Shown piece after piece: positions 1 to 5,302 of a stretch of 5,302 bases of DNA. Within the stretch, counting starts at the first letter, position 1, and every line of letters starts with the position of its first letter. Position numbers and translations under genes: made by a program. Origin of the DNA: Acidobacteriota bacterium (GTDB lineage: Bacteria > Acidobacteriota > Terriglobia > Terriglobales > Acidobacteriaceae); contig JAEKKE010000257.1 of assembly GCA_019510535.1 (NCBI GenBank), positions 1-5,302 on the forward strand, written 5' to 3'. A model generated the notes under the pieces. That model was not told the DNA's origin. It searched no databases and saw only the letters and a program-made list of their open reading frames with translations.

Positions 1-2942
1 GTGATATAGATCTGCAGCGCATGGAAGCTGGTATTACCCACAAAGCCATATGCATCGCTGATGCTGTTGTACTGCGGAAACGGCTTGAGCAACTGACCGA
101 TAGTGGGGTTACCTACGCCACCAAAGCTGGCATACGGCAGCGTTACACCTGCAGAGGCACGAGCGGATGCCGATGATGCCGGCGAGCCGAGCAGCGAACC
201 GAGAGTCAGATACTTCGGGTCGAGCTGGTTCGAAGCAATGCCACGGCCATTCAGGCTGTCCGGCTGAAGGAAGTGTCCTTTCGAACCGACGTAACTCATG
301 GTCAGCGTAGTGCTCGGGGTGAGCTCGCGCTGGATACCGAAGCTCCAGTTGATGAACTGAGGTGCACGACCGCCGTAGTTTGGATCTGCGTACGAAGGTG
401 TCTGAGCAGGACTGGAAATGAGTGTGGTGTTGTAGGTACCGATAGCCGGGTCAAGGTTCGGCGGAGCTGCGTATGACGGGAAGGTCGTATCAAGCTTCCA
501 ATACTGCGAACCAACCTGTCCAGAAGTAGGTTGAGTGAAGGTTGTGCTGGGGCTCACGCTATAGCCCAGCAGACCTACACCTTGGCGGGCGGTGGCGCTG
601 CCGCCATTCGCGTTTCCATGGGTATAGATAACGCTATAGCTTCCGCGAATAACCGTTTTCGGGTCGAGCTGGTACGCAAAACCAACACGCGGGCTGAAGC
701 CCTTGAAGTAGTCATTCACCGGCCGATCGCAATTGCACTTACCGGAACCGTAGCCGCCGAAAGCGACTGCACCCTTGATTCCAACCACCGGATTGGTTGC
801 GTTCGGATCGAAATAGGCAAAGCGGTTCTTCACTTCACGGTAGCTTGGGAAGTAGTCGAACCGCACACCCAGATCCAGGGTCAGCTTCGAGGTAATCTTC
901 CAGTTGTCCTGAACATAAGGCGAGATCGGACGGAAGCGCGCACCCGTCTCCGGAACGGCAGACAGAGTAAATGTGCCAGTATTGACTGCACCAATCAGGT
1001 AGCTGCCGTACGCCTGACCGGTGGACGAATTGACTGAAGTGGTGGGATTACCGTTCGTAACAGTGAAGGCGCCAGTGGCTGTGCTGTTGAAGGTCAACTG
1101 CAGCGGGTTCACGCCGGTCGCATTGTTAAGGAAGTTGTACTGCATCCATGCAATCTGCGCGCCGAAGGTGAACGTGTGATTGCCCTTGCTGTACTGCAGG
1201 TTATCGACCAGCACGAAGCCGTTCGCAACCGGACGATTGCTGGAATAGCCGGCCCATCGATTGATGTTGGTGTTGCCAGTGAAGGTCACCGTCGGGAATG
1301 AATCCTGAGCCTGCCCAGTGGGCAAACCGGAGATTCCATTCGCAGCGGCGCCCCAGCCGTTGCCCATGTCCTGGTTAAATCCAGGACCGTCATAGCGGCC
1401 GAAAGCGTAGTGGATCTGATTCGTGATACGCGGCGTAATCGCATAGGTATGCTCGAAGAGAAATACCTTCGTCTTCGGAGCAAACTGCTGCGATGAGATG
1501 TACGGTGGCGGCATACCGTTGGACGAGGACGAAACTGTAACAGCAGCAGGAGCTGTCGTTGACTGACGGCCCCAGGCGAGCACTACCGAAAGAGCCTGTT
1601 TGTTATTGATCGTGTAATCGATACGATTCGTCGTGGTCCAGTTGCTTAGACCCGTCTTGTAGTTTACGAGGTAGTTATTGTTGACCGTATTGGTCGTTGG
1701 AGCCGGGAGATACGACTGGAGCCGACGTGCAACGGCTGACTGGCGCGAAACCGGAATGATATTTCCCGCAAACCCATTACGCTTGTAACCGCCGCCTGAG
1801 ACAGTGGTCGTGTCAGGATCATAAAGGCAGCCAGAGGCAGGATTGCTGGACGCAGTGCATCCGGTTGCCAGTTCAGTGAAGTCACCCTGACGCATCTTTA
1901 GCGTTGGAATCGTCATGGACTGGAAGGGGACCTGACGCGAGAAGCGATACCCCTCATAACCACCAAAGACAAATAGCTTGTCCTTGATGATTGGGAAACC
2001 GACGAAGAGCCCGTACTCGTGCTGGTGCTCTGTAGGCTTCTGGAGTTGTCCCGTCAGCGGGTTGGTGGTCTTCTGGAAACCCCATGTGTCCAGCCCGGTA
2101 TCACGGAAGTAATCGTAGGCCGCCCCGTGGATACGGTTCGTACCACGCTTGACCACGTAGTTCTGAACACCCTGGCCTTCATAGATCGCCGAATAGCCGA
2201 CCGTCTGCACCTGGAATTGCTCAATCGCGTCAACGGCCATGGAGGTCCAGACGAAGCGCGGGTCACCTTCTCCAGCAACCGAAGTAATTGGTACACCATT
2301 GATGTAGATTGCCGAAACGGCACCACGGCTACCGCCGCCATTCACGATACCGGCGTTAGTAGTCTGATTGCCATTGGTTACCTGAGCGCTAACGCCTGGC
2401 AGCAATGACGCAAAGTCGGTCGCGCGGCGCTGACCACCGCCATCCTGAATCAGCGGCAGAGCAGCATACTGTTCCTGCTCGATCGTCACACCCAGAGTTG
2501 CGTTCGAGGTCTCGAGCGTCGGAGGAGCGTCGGAGACAGTCACAGACTCCGTCGCCTCACCGGTGGGAAGGGTCAGATCCACCGAAAAGGTCTGCAGCGC
2601 ATTTACGTTGACGTTTTCCTGCGTAACAGTCTTGAAGCCCTGCCGCGAGACGGTGATGGTGTACTTACCCGGATCGAGAGAAAACGTGTACTCGCCGGAC
2701 GCGTTCGTTTGCATCGTCAGCTTCTTATTGGTGCCGACGTCAGTAATCGTGACAGACGCATCAGGCACCACAGCGCCGGTGCCGTCTACGATGCGGCCAT
2801 TGATCGATCCCTTACCGGCGAGCTGGGCGCTGGCAGAGACCGACAACACTGCAGCCAGAGCCAGAGGTGTCACATAGCGAGCGACCCCTTTGGTCAGACC
2901 AACTGCAAGCGTTAGTCGAGAGATTGAAGAACGAAATGTCAT
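1..2942 (-). CDS. Oar-like TonB-dependent outer-membrane receptor with N-terminal carboxypeptidase-regulatory-like domain (3' end outside window)
   Basis: One reading frame stays open from the ATG at 2942 to the window edge: 980 full codons plus two bases, no stop. The start is fixed by an AGGAGT six bases upstream. Residues 1-39 look like a signal peptide (core VTPLALAAVLSV, then SASAQ). Residues about 46-125 form a carboxypeptidase-regulatory-like/Cna-B-type beta-sandwich (SINGRIVDGTGAVVPDASV, then ASGEYTFSLDPGKYTITV). A plug-like segment follows at about 150-270 (DFASLLPGV, AIYINGVPI, then VQNYVVKRGTNRIHGAAYDY). The rest is barrel-like, rich in Asn, Tyr, Thr and alternating strands, with the typical PYVQDNWKITSKLTLDLGVRFDY-type block, here spread over roughly residues 670-695. 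Relatives are usually 1,100-1,200 residues, so perhaps 100-200 are missing. Known role of the family: TonB-driven import of large ligands across the outer membrane. A pectin-oligosaccharide ligand is inferred only from the neighbouring esterases; such receptors are highly paralogous. Two Cys pairs are visible (GCTASSNPASGC and CNC). Confidence 0.93.
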   Translation of the reverse strand, partial: MTFRSSISRLTLAVGLTKGVARYVTPLALAAVLSVSASAQLAGKGSINGRIVDGTGAVVPDASVTITDVGTNKKLTMQTNASGEYTFSLDPGKYTITVSRQGFKTVTQENVNVNALQTFSVDLTLPTGEATESVTVSDAPPTLETSNATLGVTIEQEQYAALPLIQDGGGQRRATDFASLLPGVSAQVTNGNQTTNAGIVNGGGSRGAVSAIYINGVPITSVAGEGDPRFVWTSMAVDAIEQFQVQTVGYSAIYEGQGVQNYVVKRGTNRIHGAAYDYFRDTGLDTWGFQKTTNPLTGQLQKPTEHQHEYGLFVGFPIIKDKLFVFGGYEGYRFSRQVPFQSMTIPTLKMRQGDFTELATGCTASSNPASGCLYDPDTTTVSGGGYKRNGFAGNIIPVSRQSAVARRLQSYLPAPTTNTVNNNYLVNYKTGLSNWTTTNRIDYTINNKQALSVVLAWGRQSTTAPAAVTVSSSSNGMPPPYISSQQFAPKTKVFLFEHTYAITPRITNQIHYAFGRYDGPGFNQDMGNGWGAAANGISGLPTGQAQDSFPTVTFTGNTNINRWAGYSSNRPVANGFVLVDNLQYSKGNHTFTFGAQIAWMQYNFLNNATGVNPLQLTFNSTATGAFTVTNGNPTTSVNSSTGQAYGSYLIGAVNTGTFTLSAVPETGARFRPISPYVQDNWKITSKLTLDLGVRFDYFPSYREVKNRFAYFDPNATNPVVGIKGAVAFGGYGSGKCNCDRPVNDYFKGFSPRVGFAYQLDPKTVIRGSYSVIYTHGNANGGSATARQGVGLLGYSVSPSTTFTQPTSGQVGSQYWKLDTTFPSYAAPPNLDPAIGTYNTTLISSPAQTPSYADPNYGGRAPQFINWSFGIQRELTPSTTLTMSYVGSKGHFLQPDSLNGRGIASNQLDPKYLTLGSLLGSPASSASARASAGVTLPYASFGGVGNPTIGQLLKPFPQYNSISDAYGFVGNTSFHALQIYI

Positions 2943-2947
2943 TGGTT

Positions 2948-2953
2948 ACTCCT
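2948..2953 (-). promoter_or_regulatory. Ribosome-binding site of the TonB-dependent receptor
   Basis: Minus strand reads AGGAGT, with AGGAG six bases before the ATG at 2942. It decides this start and argues against a longer frame reading into the upstream region. Confidence 0.85.
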
Positions 2954-2964
2954 AAAAAGTGAAC

Positions 2965-2987
2965 TCGCGGGCATATGTTCGCCGCGA
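2965..2987 (-). promoter_or_regulatory. Possible 5'-leader hairpin ahead of the receptor gene
   Basis: TCGCGG (2965-2970) and CCGCGA (2982-2987) are exact inverted copies around an 11-base loop, 12 bases upstream of the ribosome-binding site on the transcript. It would lie inside the predicted leader of about 100 nt. A 6-bp GC-rich stem could form in RNA, but one this short also occurs by chance, and no known riboswitch was recognised. Confidence 0.3.
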
Positions 2988-3024
2988 TCATCCGCCGTGC
3001 GCCTACCCTCATGCGCCGACTCAG

Positions 3025-3039
3025 TCTCGAAATTCGAGA
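3025..3039. promoter_or_regulatory. 15-bp perfect palindrome, candidate operator
   Basis: TCTCGAA and TTCGAGA are perfect 7-bp inverted arms around a single central base. The one-base centre rules out an RNA hairpin with full pairing and fits a dimeric DNA-binding protein instead. It lies just downstream of the candidate -10 box, at about +2 to +16 of the predicted transcript, where a bound repressor would block the receptor promoter. The identity of the regulator cannot be read from the sequence. Confidence 0.4.
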
Positions 3040-3047
3040 GTGTGCGA

Positions 3048-3077
3048 ATGTTACGCTTCTGAAAACACGGGAGTCAA
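3048..3077 (-). promoter_or_regulatory. Candidate sigma70-type promoter for the receptor gene
   Basis: The minus strand has TTGACT (3072-3077; 5 of 6 matches to TTGACA), an 18-base spacer, and TAACAT (3048-3053; 4 of 6 matches to TATAAT). Transcription would start near 3041 and give a leader of about 100 nt before the ATG at 2942. Seen by eye only; acidobacterial promoters are poorly characterised. Confidence 0.45.
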
Positions 3078-3090
3078 ACAAAGTTTTTGC

Positions 3091-3106
3091 TTTGAAACGG
3101 TTCGGT
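3091..3106. promoter_or_regulatory. LacI/GalR-type operator motif, promoter-proximal copy
   Basis: Read on the minus strand this is ACCGAACCGTTTCAAA. It contains GAACCGTTTC, which fits the AANCGNTT core with central CG typical of LacI/GalR-family operators (compare PurR and CcpA sites) and extends symmetrically as GAANCGNTTC. It lies about 14 bp upstream of the candidate -35 box. Binding is inferred from resemblance; no LacI-family gene is in the window. Confidence 0.4.
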
Positions 3107-3158
3107 AATGACCGACACGTTACTGCTGAAATATCAGGATTCACCGGTAATTCGATGA

Positions 3159-3174
3159 ACCAAAGCGTTTCGAT
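3159..3174. promoter_or_regulatory. LacI/GalR-type operator motif, distal copy
   Basis: Read on the minus strand this is ATCGAAACGCTTTGGT, again with the AANCGNTT core. Aligned in the same orientation with the proximal copy it shares A-Y-CGAA-N-CG-N-TT. The two CG centres are 68 bp apart. Two copies of a six-fixed-base pattern in 418 bp is more than expected by chance, but this is a by-eye find. Confidence 0.35.
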
Positions 3175-3250
3175 TAATTCCTCGCCCTGTTGACCGAACC
3201 TGCCCTTCCGGAGGTTCTGGAGGACGGCCTTTTTCTCTTTATTTCCAGTG

Positions 3251-3277
3251 ATTTCCGGCCCAGAAAAAGCCGGAAAT
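3251..3277. repeat. Second hairpin overlapping the terminator
   Basis: ATTTCCGGC (3251-3259) and GCCGGAAAT (3269-3277) form a perfect 9-bp stem around a 9-base loop. It shares its arm at 3269-3277 with the terminator hairpin, so the two cannot form together. On the minus strand it is not followed by an immediate T-run, so it is the weaker terminator of the two. It could protect a transcript 3' end or be the competing fold. Confidence 0.5.
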
Positions 3278-3293
3278 AAGTCTTCCGGCTCTT
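3264..3293 (-). terminator. Intrinsic terminator of the pectinesterase transcript
   Basis: The minus strand reads AGCCGGAA, a 7-base loop GACTTAT, TTCCGGCT, then more T residues (TTTTCT). The stem is a perfect 8 bp (3283-3290 with 3268-3275) and can be lengthened through A/U and G/U pairs into the T-run. It begins about 68 bases downstream of the pectinesterase stop and therefore separates the esterase transcript from the receptor gene. Confidence 0.75.
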
Positions 3294-3360
3294 ACCCTTC
3301 TCTACAGGCGCAACGCCATTTCAGAAATAGCTTCCAATAAGGTTATGGTCAGACCAATAC

Positions 3361-4425
3361 CTACCGAACCAGTTTGCGTAGACGGGCCACTGTTGCCACC
3401 GGATCCCAACCGTCGGGCGCGCGGAGCAGTCCGGACGGACTCAGAGACTTTTCTTCTGCGGAGGAGAGCGGCGGGTAGGTGACGATACGATGACCGTCGT
3501 TCACCCCGGGGCCATGAGACTTGTACTCGCGGTAGTTGCTGGTCTTCAGACGGCCGCTCCACTCTGACCAACCATCGGCAGCAATCTTCTGCTCTACATC
3601 TGTGTCGTAAAAGAGCACCGTGGAGTAATCCCTCCAGGGACGACCGAGAACTACCTTTTCGCCAACATCCTGGCCGGTGATGCGGCAGTGCAGGAAGTAG
3701 TAGCCGGAGTCTTCTTCCGGGAAGTGTTTACTTTGCGCCGTCAGCATGACAGTGTTGTGGTGGCGGGAGTGCAATTCGCAATGATCAAAGACGGCCTTGG
3801 CGTCGCCGAAGATGTAGTCGACATGCCCTTCGATATAGCAGTCATGAAAATACTGTCGCGAGGCGAGGCAGGCCGGGCGGCCTGGAGCAGGAGCGCTGCC
3901 ATCTTTCGGCAGATTGTCGTGGCAGGTGCGGCTGTTCGCGTAGAGAGTGTCCTGGGCGCCCAGAAGGCGCACGCGATCGAGCACTGCTTTATCTGAGCTC
4001 ATCAGCAGAGCCACCGCCTGCGACCCTTCTTCAAGGCGCTCGTGCTCCAGCTCCCAGGTGTTTTCGATGGTGAGGTTTTCAGCGGCGAATCCGTCGGCAT
4101 CGACACTCACGCTTCCGCTCTTCCCGGTGCCACCGGCGGACTTGGCAGAATCGTTCCAACTCAGGACGACAGCCTGCGGCTGTTTGCCAGTGCCGATCAG
4201 CTCAATATTTGGCGTGCTGATGTGAATCTTCTCGCGATACTTTCCTGGAGCGATGCGGATAATGGCGCCCTCTGCAGGAGCATGATCGACCGCCTCCTGC
4301 ACCGTACGGAAGTCTGCTTTGCCTTGTTCTGCGACAGTCAGAGTCTTCAAGCGCCCTGCGGCAAGTGCGGACGAGGTACATACGGCCGCGATCAGCAGAT
4401 GCGCCGTCAAGCGACAAACGTTCAC
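3361..4425 (-). CDS. Secreted pectinesterase (pectin methylesterase, carbohydrate esterase family 8)
   Basis: A complete 354-residue protein that hydrolyses the methyl esters of homogalacturonan, giving pectate and methanol. Residues 1-22 are a Sec signal peptide (LLIAAVCTSSALA, cleavage after A22), so it acts in the periplasm or outside. The right-handed beta-helix family motifs appear in order: FRTVQEAVDHAP (39-50); SQAVAL (135-140) with transition-state Gln136; AQDTLY (157-162) with Gln158 and catalytic Asp159; CYIEGHVDYIFG (196-207) with catalytic Asp203; LGRPWR (260-265) with Arg262 and Trp264. All expected catalytic residues are present. An insertion at about 163-188 carries two Cys (168, 186) between QDTLY and the next strand. 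The start is GTG at 4425, chosen because AAGGAG lies seven bases upstream and the signal peptide begins there. It probably forms an operon with the upstream acetylesterase, 152 bp away, most of that gap being a palindromic element. An intrinsic terminator follows. Confidence 0.96.
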   Translation of the reverse strand: MNVCRLTAHLLIAAVCTSSALAAGRLKTLTVAEQGKADFRTVQEAVDHAPAEGAIIRIAPGKYREKIHISTPNIELIGTGKQPQAVVLSWNDSAKSAGGTGKSGSVSVDADGFAAENLTIENTWELEHERLEEGSQAVALLMSSDKAVLDRVRLLGAQDTLYANSRTCHDNLPKDGSAPAPGRPACLASRQYFHDCYIEGHVDYIFGDAKAVFDHCELHSRHHNTVMLTAQSKHFPEEDSGYYFLHCRITGQDVGEKVVLGRPWRDYSTVLFYDTDVEQKIAADGWSEWSGRLKTSNYREYKSHGPGVNDGHRIVTYPPLSSAEEKSLSPSGLLRAPDGWDPVATVARLRKLVR

Positions 4426-4432
4426 GGAACAA

Positions 4433-4438
4433 CTCCTT
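4433..4438 (-). promoter_or_regulatory. Ribosome-binding site deciding the GTG start of the pectinesterase
   Basis: Minus strand AAGGAG with seven bases to the GTG at 4423-4425. No in-frame ATG is better placed, so the GTG is the supported start. Confidence 0.85.
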
Positions 4439-4463
4439 TGTTGGGATGAAATAGGTTCTAGTG

Positions 4464-4581
4464 CTAGAGCATTTTTCCCTGTTGCTGGGTAGCCCGGAAC
4501 TGGTGTGCAGCGGCGTTTTCATTGCGGAAAACGCCCATAGATGCGGAAGCCCGACACTACACCTACAGGGAAATGCTCTAG
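4464..4581. repeat. Palindromic element with terminal inverted repeats (REP- or MITE-like candidate)
   Basis: The left arm (4464-4484, beginning CTAGAGCATTT and ending CCCTGTTG) and the right arm (4563-4581, ending AAATGCTCTAG) are inverted copies over 19 bases. They differ by two extra T in the left arm and one mismatch. Between them are a perfect 9-bp hairpin (4512-4535), a short GGTGT/ACACC pairing (4502-4506 with 4559-4563) and an internal direct match, AGCCCGGAACT (4491-4501) against AGCCCGACACT (4548-4558). TCTAGTG occurs at both edges (4457-4463 and 4577-4583) and could be a target duplication, but CTAG is itself palindromic, so the exact ends are ambiguous. It has no coding capacity. 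It could be a non-autonomous mobile element, a REP-type repeat, or an operon-internal RNA hairpin. Confidence 0.7.
4512..4535. repeat. Perfect 9-bp hairpin at the core of the palindromic element
   Basis: GGCGTTTTC (4512-4520), six-base loop ATTGCG, then GAAAACGCC (4527-4535). It forms the tip of the long imperfect palindrome and would fold in transcripts from either strand. No T-run follows on the minus strand, so it is not a classical terminator. Confidence 0.75.
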
Positions 4582-5302
4582 TGCCCGTCGGTCGGTGCGG
4601 CCTGCTGCAGGACTGGTGTTACGCCCTCTGGAAGCCCATTGACATTCGGACCGAGCTCCACCTGCGTACGGATGACGTTGTCTGCCACCATCCTGCCGAA
4701 GACCGCTTTGCCCTTGTCATTCAGGTGCGTCCGATCTGGCTTCACTGCACTGCCGTTCTCGGCATTGGCGTCAGGATGGGTCGTCGCGTTGAAGGCATCC
4801 GCCTCTTCCTGGGTCTTCGCTGACAGGAAATGCTGCGAGAGGCTGAAAAGATCGACAAACGTCACCTTTTCTTCCGCGGCCACGCGACGAGCTGCGGTGG
4901 AGTACTCTTCCAGACCATCCTTCACCAGCTTGCCGTCTTTGTAGTTCCGCCGGGAGAGCGAGCTGACGATGATCGGTATGCCTCCGATGGAACGGACATC
5001 CTGAATAAAGCGGCGGAGGTTCTCGCTGTACAAACCATCAGGATCGGCGTGCCGCTTCGGGTCATCTTTCTGGTCATTGTGGCCGAACTGGACAAAGTAG
5101 TAGCTTCCCTTCTCATCCAGCGCCTTCTTCCACCAGCCTTCAACGATATAGCTTTTCGTGCTGCGGCCGTTTTGCGCCAGGTCGACACAGTTGACATTCG
5201 ACGTAAGGGTCGCACAGAAACCCGGGCCCCAGCCTCCCTCAAGCGCGACCGTTGAATCACCGGTCAGCACAACCTTGAAGGGCGCCCCTTGAATGACACG
5301 CA
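4578..5302 (-). CDS. SGNH-hydrolase, rhamnogalacturonan-acetylesterase-like (5' end outside window)
   Basis: Family role: removes O-acetyl groups from rhamnogalacturonan I; members are normally secreted. The frame is open to the right edge, with ten more in-frame residues (RVIQGAPFKV) before a GTG codon at 5270 that sits inside the first beta-strand, so the true start and any signal peptide lie beyond 5302. Numbering from that codon: block I GDST (4-7), nucleophile Ser6 (codon 5253-5255); block II NGRST (34-38) with oxyanion Gly35; block III FGHND (62-66) with Asn65; block V DRTH (179-182) with Asp179 and His182 completing the triad. This matches the RhgT/RGAE branch (GDST and DRTHL forms). 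Cys19 and Cys28 may pair. The last 25 or so residues are a loose tail, and the TAG stop lies in the terminal arm of a palindromic element. Other SGNH acetyl-esterases (acetyl-xylan) are possible, but the pectinesterase neighbour favours pectin. Confidence 0.92.
   Translation of the reverse strand, partial: RVIQGAPFKVVLTGDSTVALEGGWGPGFCATLTSNVNCVDLAQNGRSTKSYIVEGWWKKALDEKGSYYFVQFGHNDQKDDPKRHADPDGLYSENLRRFIQDVRSIGGIPIIVSSLSRRNYKDGKLVKDGLEEYSTAARRVAAEEKVTFVDLFSLSQHFLSAKTQEEADAFNATTHPDANAENGSAVKPDRTHLNDKGKAVFGRMVADNVIRTQVELGPNVNGLPEGVTPVLQQAAPTDGH

Larger units (their letters stand above)
2943..3360. other. 418-bp gene-free region between receptor and pectinesterase
   Basis: No convincing gene is seen here; the short frames that cross it overlap real genes or lack family signals. 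The right third (about 3250-3293) holds the terminator and hairpins at the end of the pectinesterase transcript. The left half (about 2943-3180), more AT-rich around 3060-3180, holds the receptor promoter, palindrome, operator-like motifs and leader. The stretch 3181-3250 shows only GC-rich sequence and an 8-bp inverted match, GGTTCGGT (3099-3106) against ACCGAACC (3193-3200), of uncertain meaning. Confidence 0.7.

Noticed and set aside
531..1037. 168-codon open frame on the plus strand
   Set aside because: It is antisense to the receptor gene, whose own frame is continuous with clear beta-barrel motifs. No ribosome-binding site or family signal was seen, and its composition is that of a shadow frame.
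2019..2408. 129-codon plus-strand frame
   Set aside because: Antisense to the receptor plug region; no recognisable domain.
2812..3144. 110-codon minus-strand frame covering the receptor promoter region
   Set aside because: It overlaps the receptor start in another frame, spans the promoter and leader, and is rich in Arg and Ser like a non-coding frame. The AGGAGT-ATG at 2942 is clearly better supported.
2975..3193. 72-codon plus-strand frame in the intergenic region
   Set aside because: No ribosome-binding site and no recognisable motif; it lies over the predicted promoter and operators of the receptor gene.
3205..3240. Possible plus-strand terminator ending in CCTTTTTCTCTTT
   Set aside because: A T-rich tract is present, but no stable stem precedes it: the GGAGG copies are direct, not inverted. 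No plus-strand gene ends there.
4042..4449. 135-codon plus-strand frame
   Set aside because: Fully antisense to the signal peptide and N-terminal half of the pectinesterase; no independent evidence.
4202..4522. 106-codon minus-strand frame running from the palindromic element into the pectinesterase
   Set aside because: It is out of frame with the real enzyme, begins inside the repeat and shows no family motif.
4830..5255. 141-codon plus-strand frame
   Set aside because: Antisense to the acetylesterase, whose SGNH blocks are all in the minus-strand frame.
5268..5270. GTG as the start of the acetylesterase
   Set aside because: The frame stays open to the window edge with strand-like residues (PFKVV) just before GDST, no ribosome-binding site precedes the GTG, and a signal peptide would be lacking. 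It is an internal valine.

Overview
The window reads as part of a plant cell-wall (pectin) utilisation locus from an acidobacterium, most likely class Terriglobia (Terriglobus/Granulicella/Edaphobacter-like). The taxonomic call is an inference. It rests on a very large Oar-like TonB-dependent receptor with an N-terminal carboxypeptidase-regulatory-like domain, a style strongly expanded in that group, together with exported pectin esterases and moderately GC-rich codon use. All three genes lie on the minus strand, so the locus reads right to left.

Right end (4578-5302): the 3' part of an SGNH-fold rhamnogalacturonan-acetylesterase-like gene whose start lies beyond the window. Then 4426-4577: an intergenic stretch almost filled by an approximately 118-bp palindromic element with terminal inverted repeats and an internal perfect 9-bp hairpin. 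Its edge contains the stop codon of the esterase gene. Then 3361-4425: a complete secreted CE8 pectinesterase with a GTG start, a strong ribosome-binding site and all family catalytic motifs.

Centre (2943-3360): a 418-bp gene-free stretch. It holds a good intrinsic terminator for the pectinesterase transcript, then a regulatory region for the next gene: a sigma70-like promoter candidate, a 15-bp perfect palindrome at the predicted transcription start, two LacI/GalR-type half-conserved operators, and a ribosome-binding site.

Left part (1-2942): a TonB-dependent outer-membrane receptor. It is open for 980 codons and runs off the left edge without its C-terminus.

Together the genes suggest removal of acetyl groups from rhamnogalacturonan and methyl groups from homogalacturonan, both outside the cytoplasm, next to a receptor that may import the resulting oligosaccharides. 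The receptor has its own promoter and is separated by a terminator, so it is probably a neighbouring unit and not part of the esterase operon. The genes themselves are ordinary members of known families. The least explained feature is the palindromic element between the two esterase genes.
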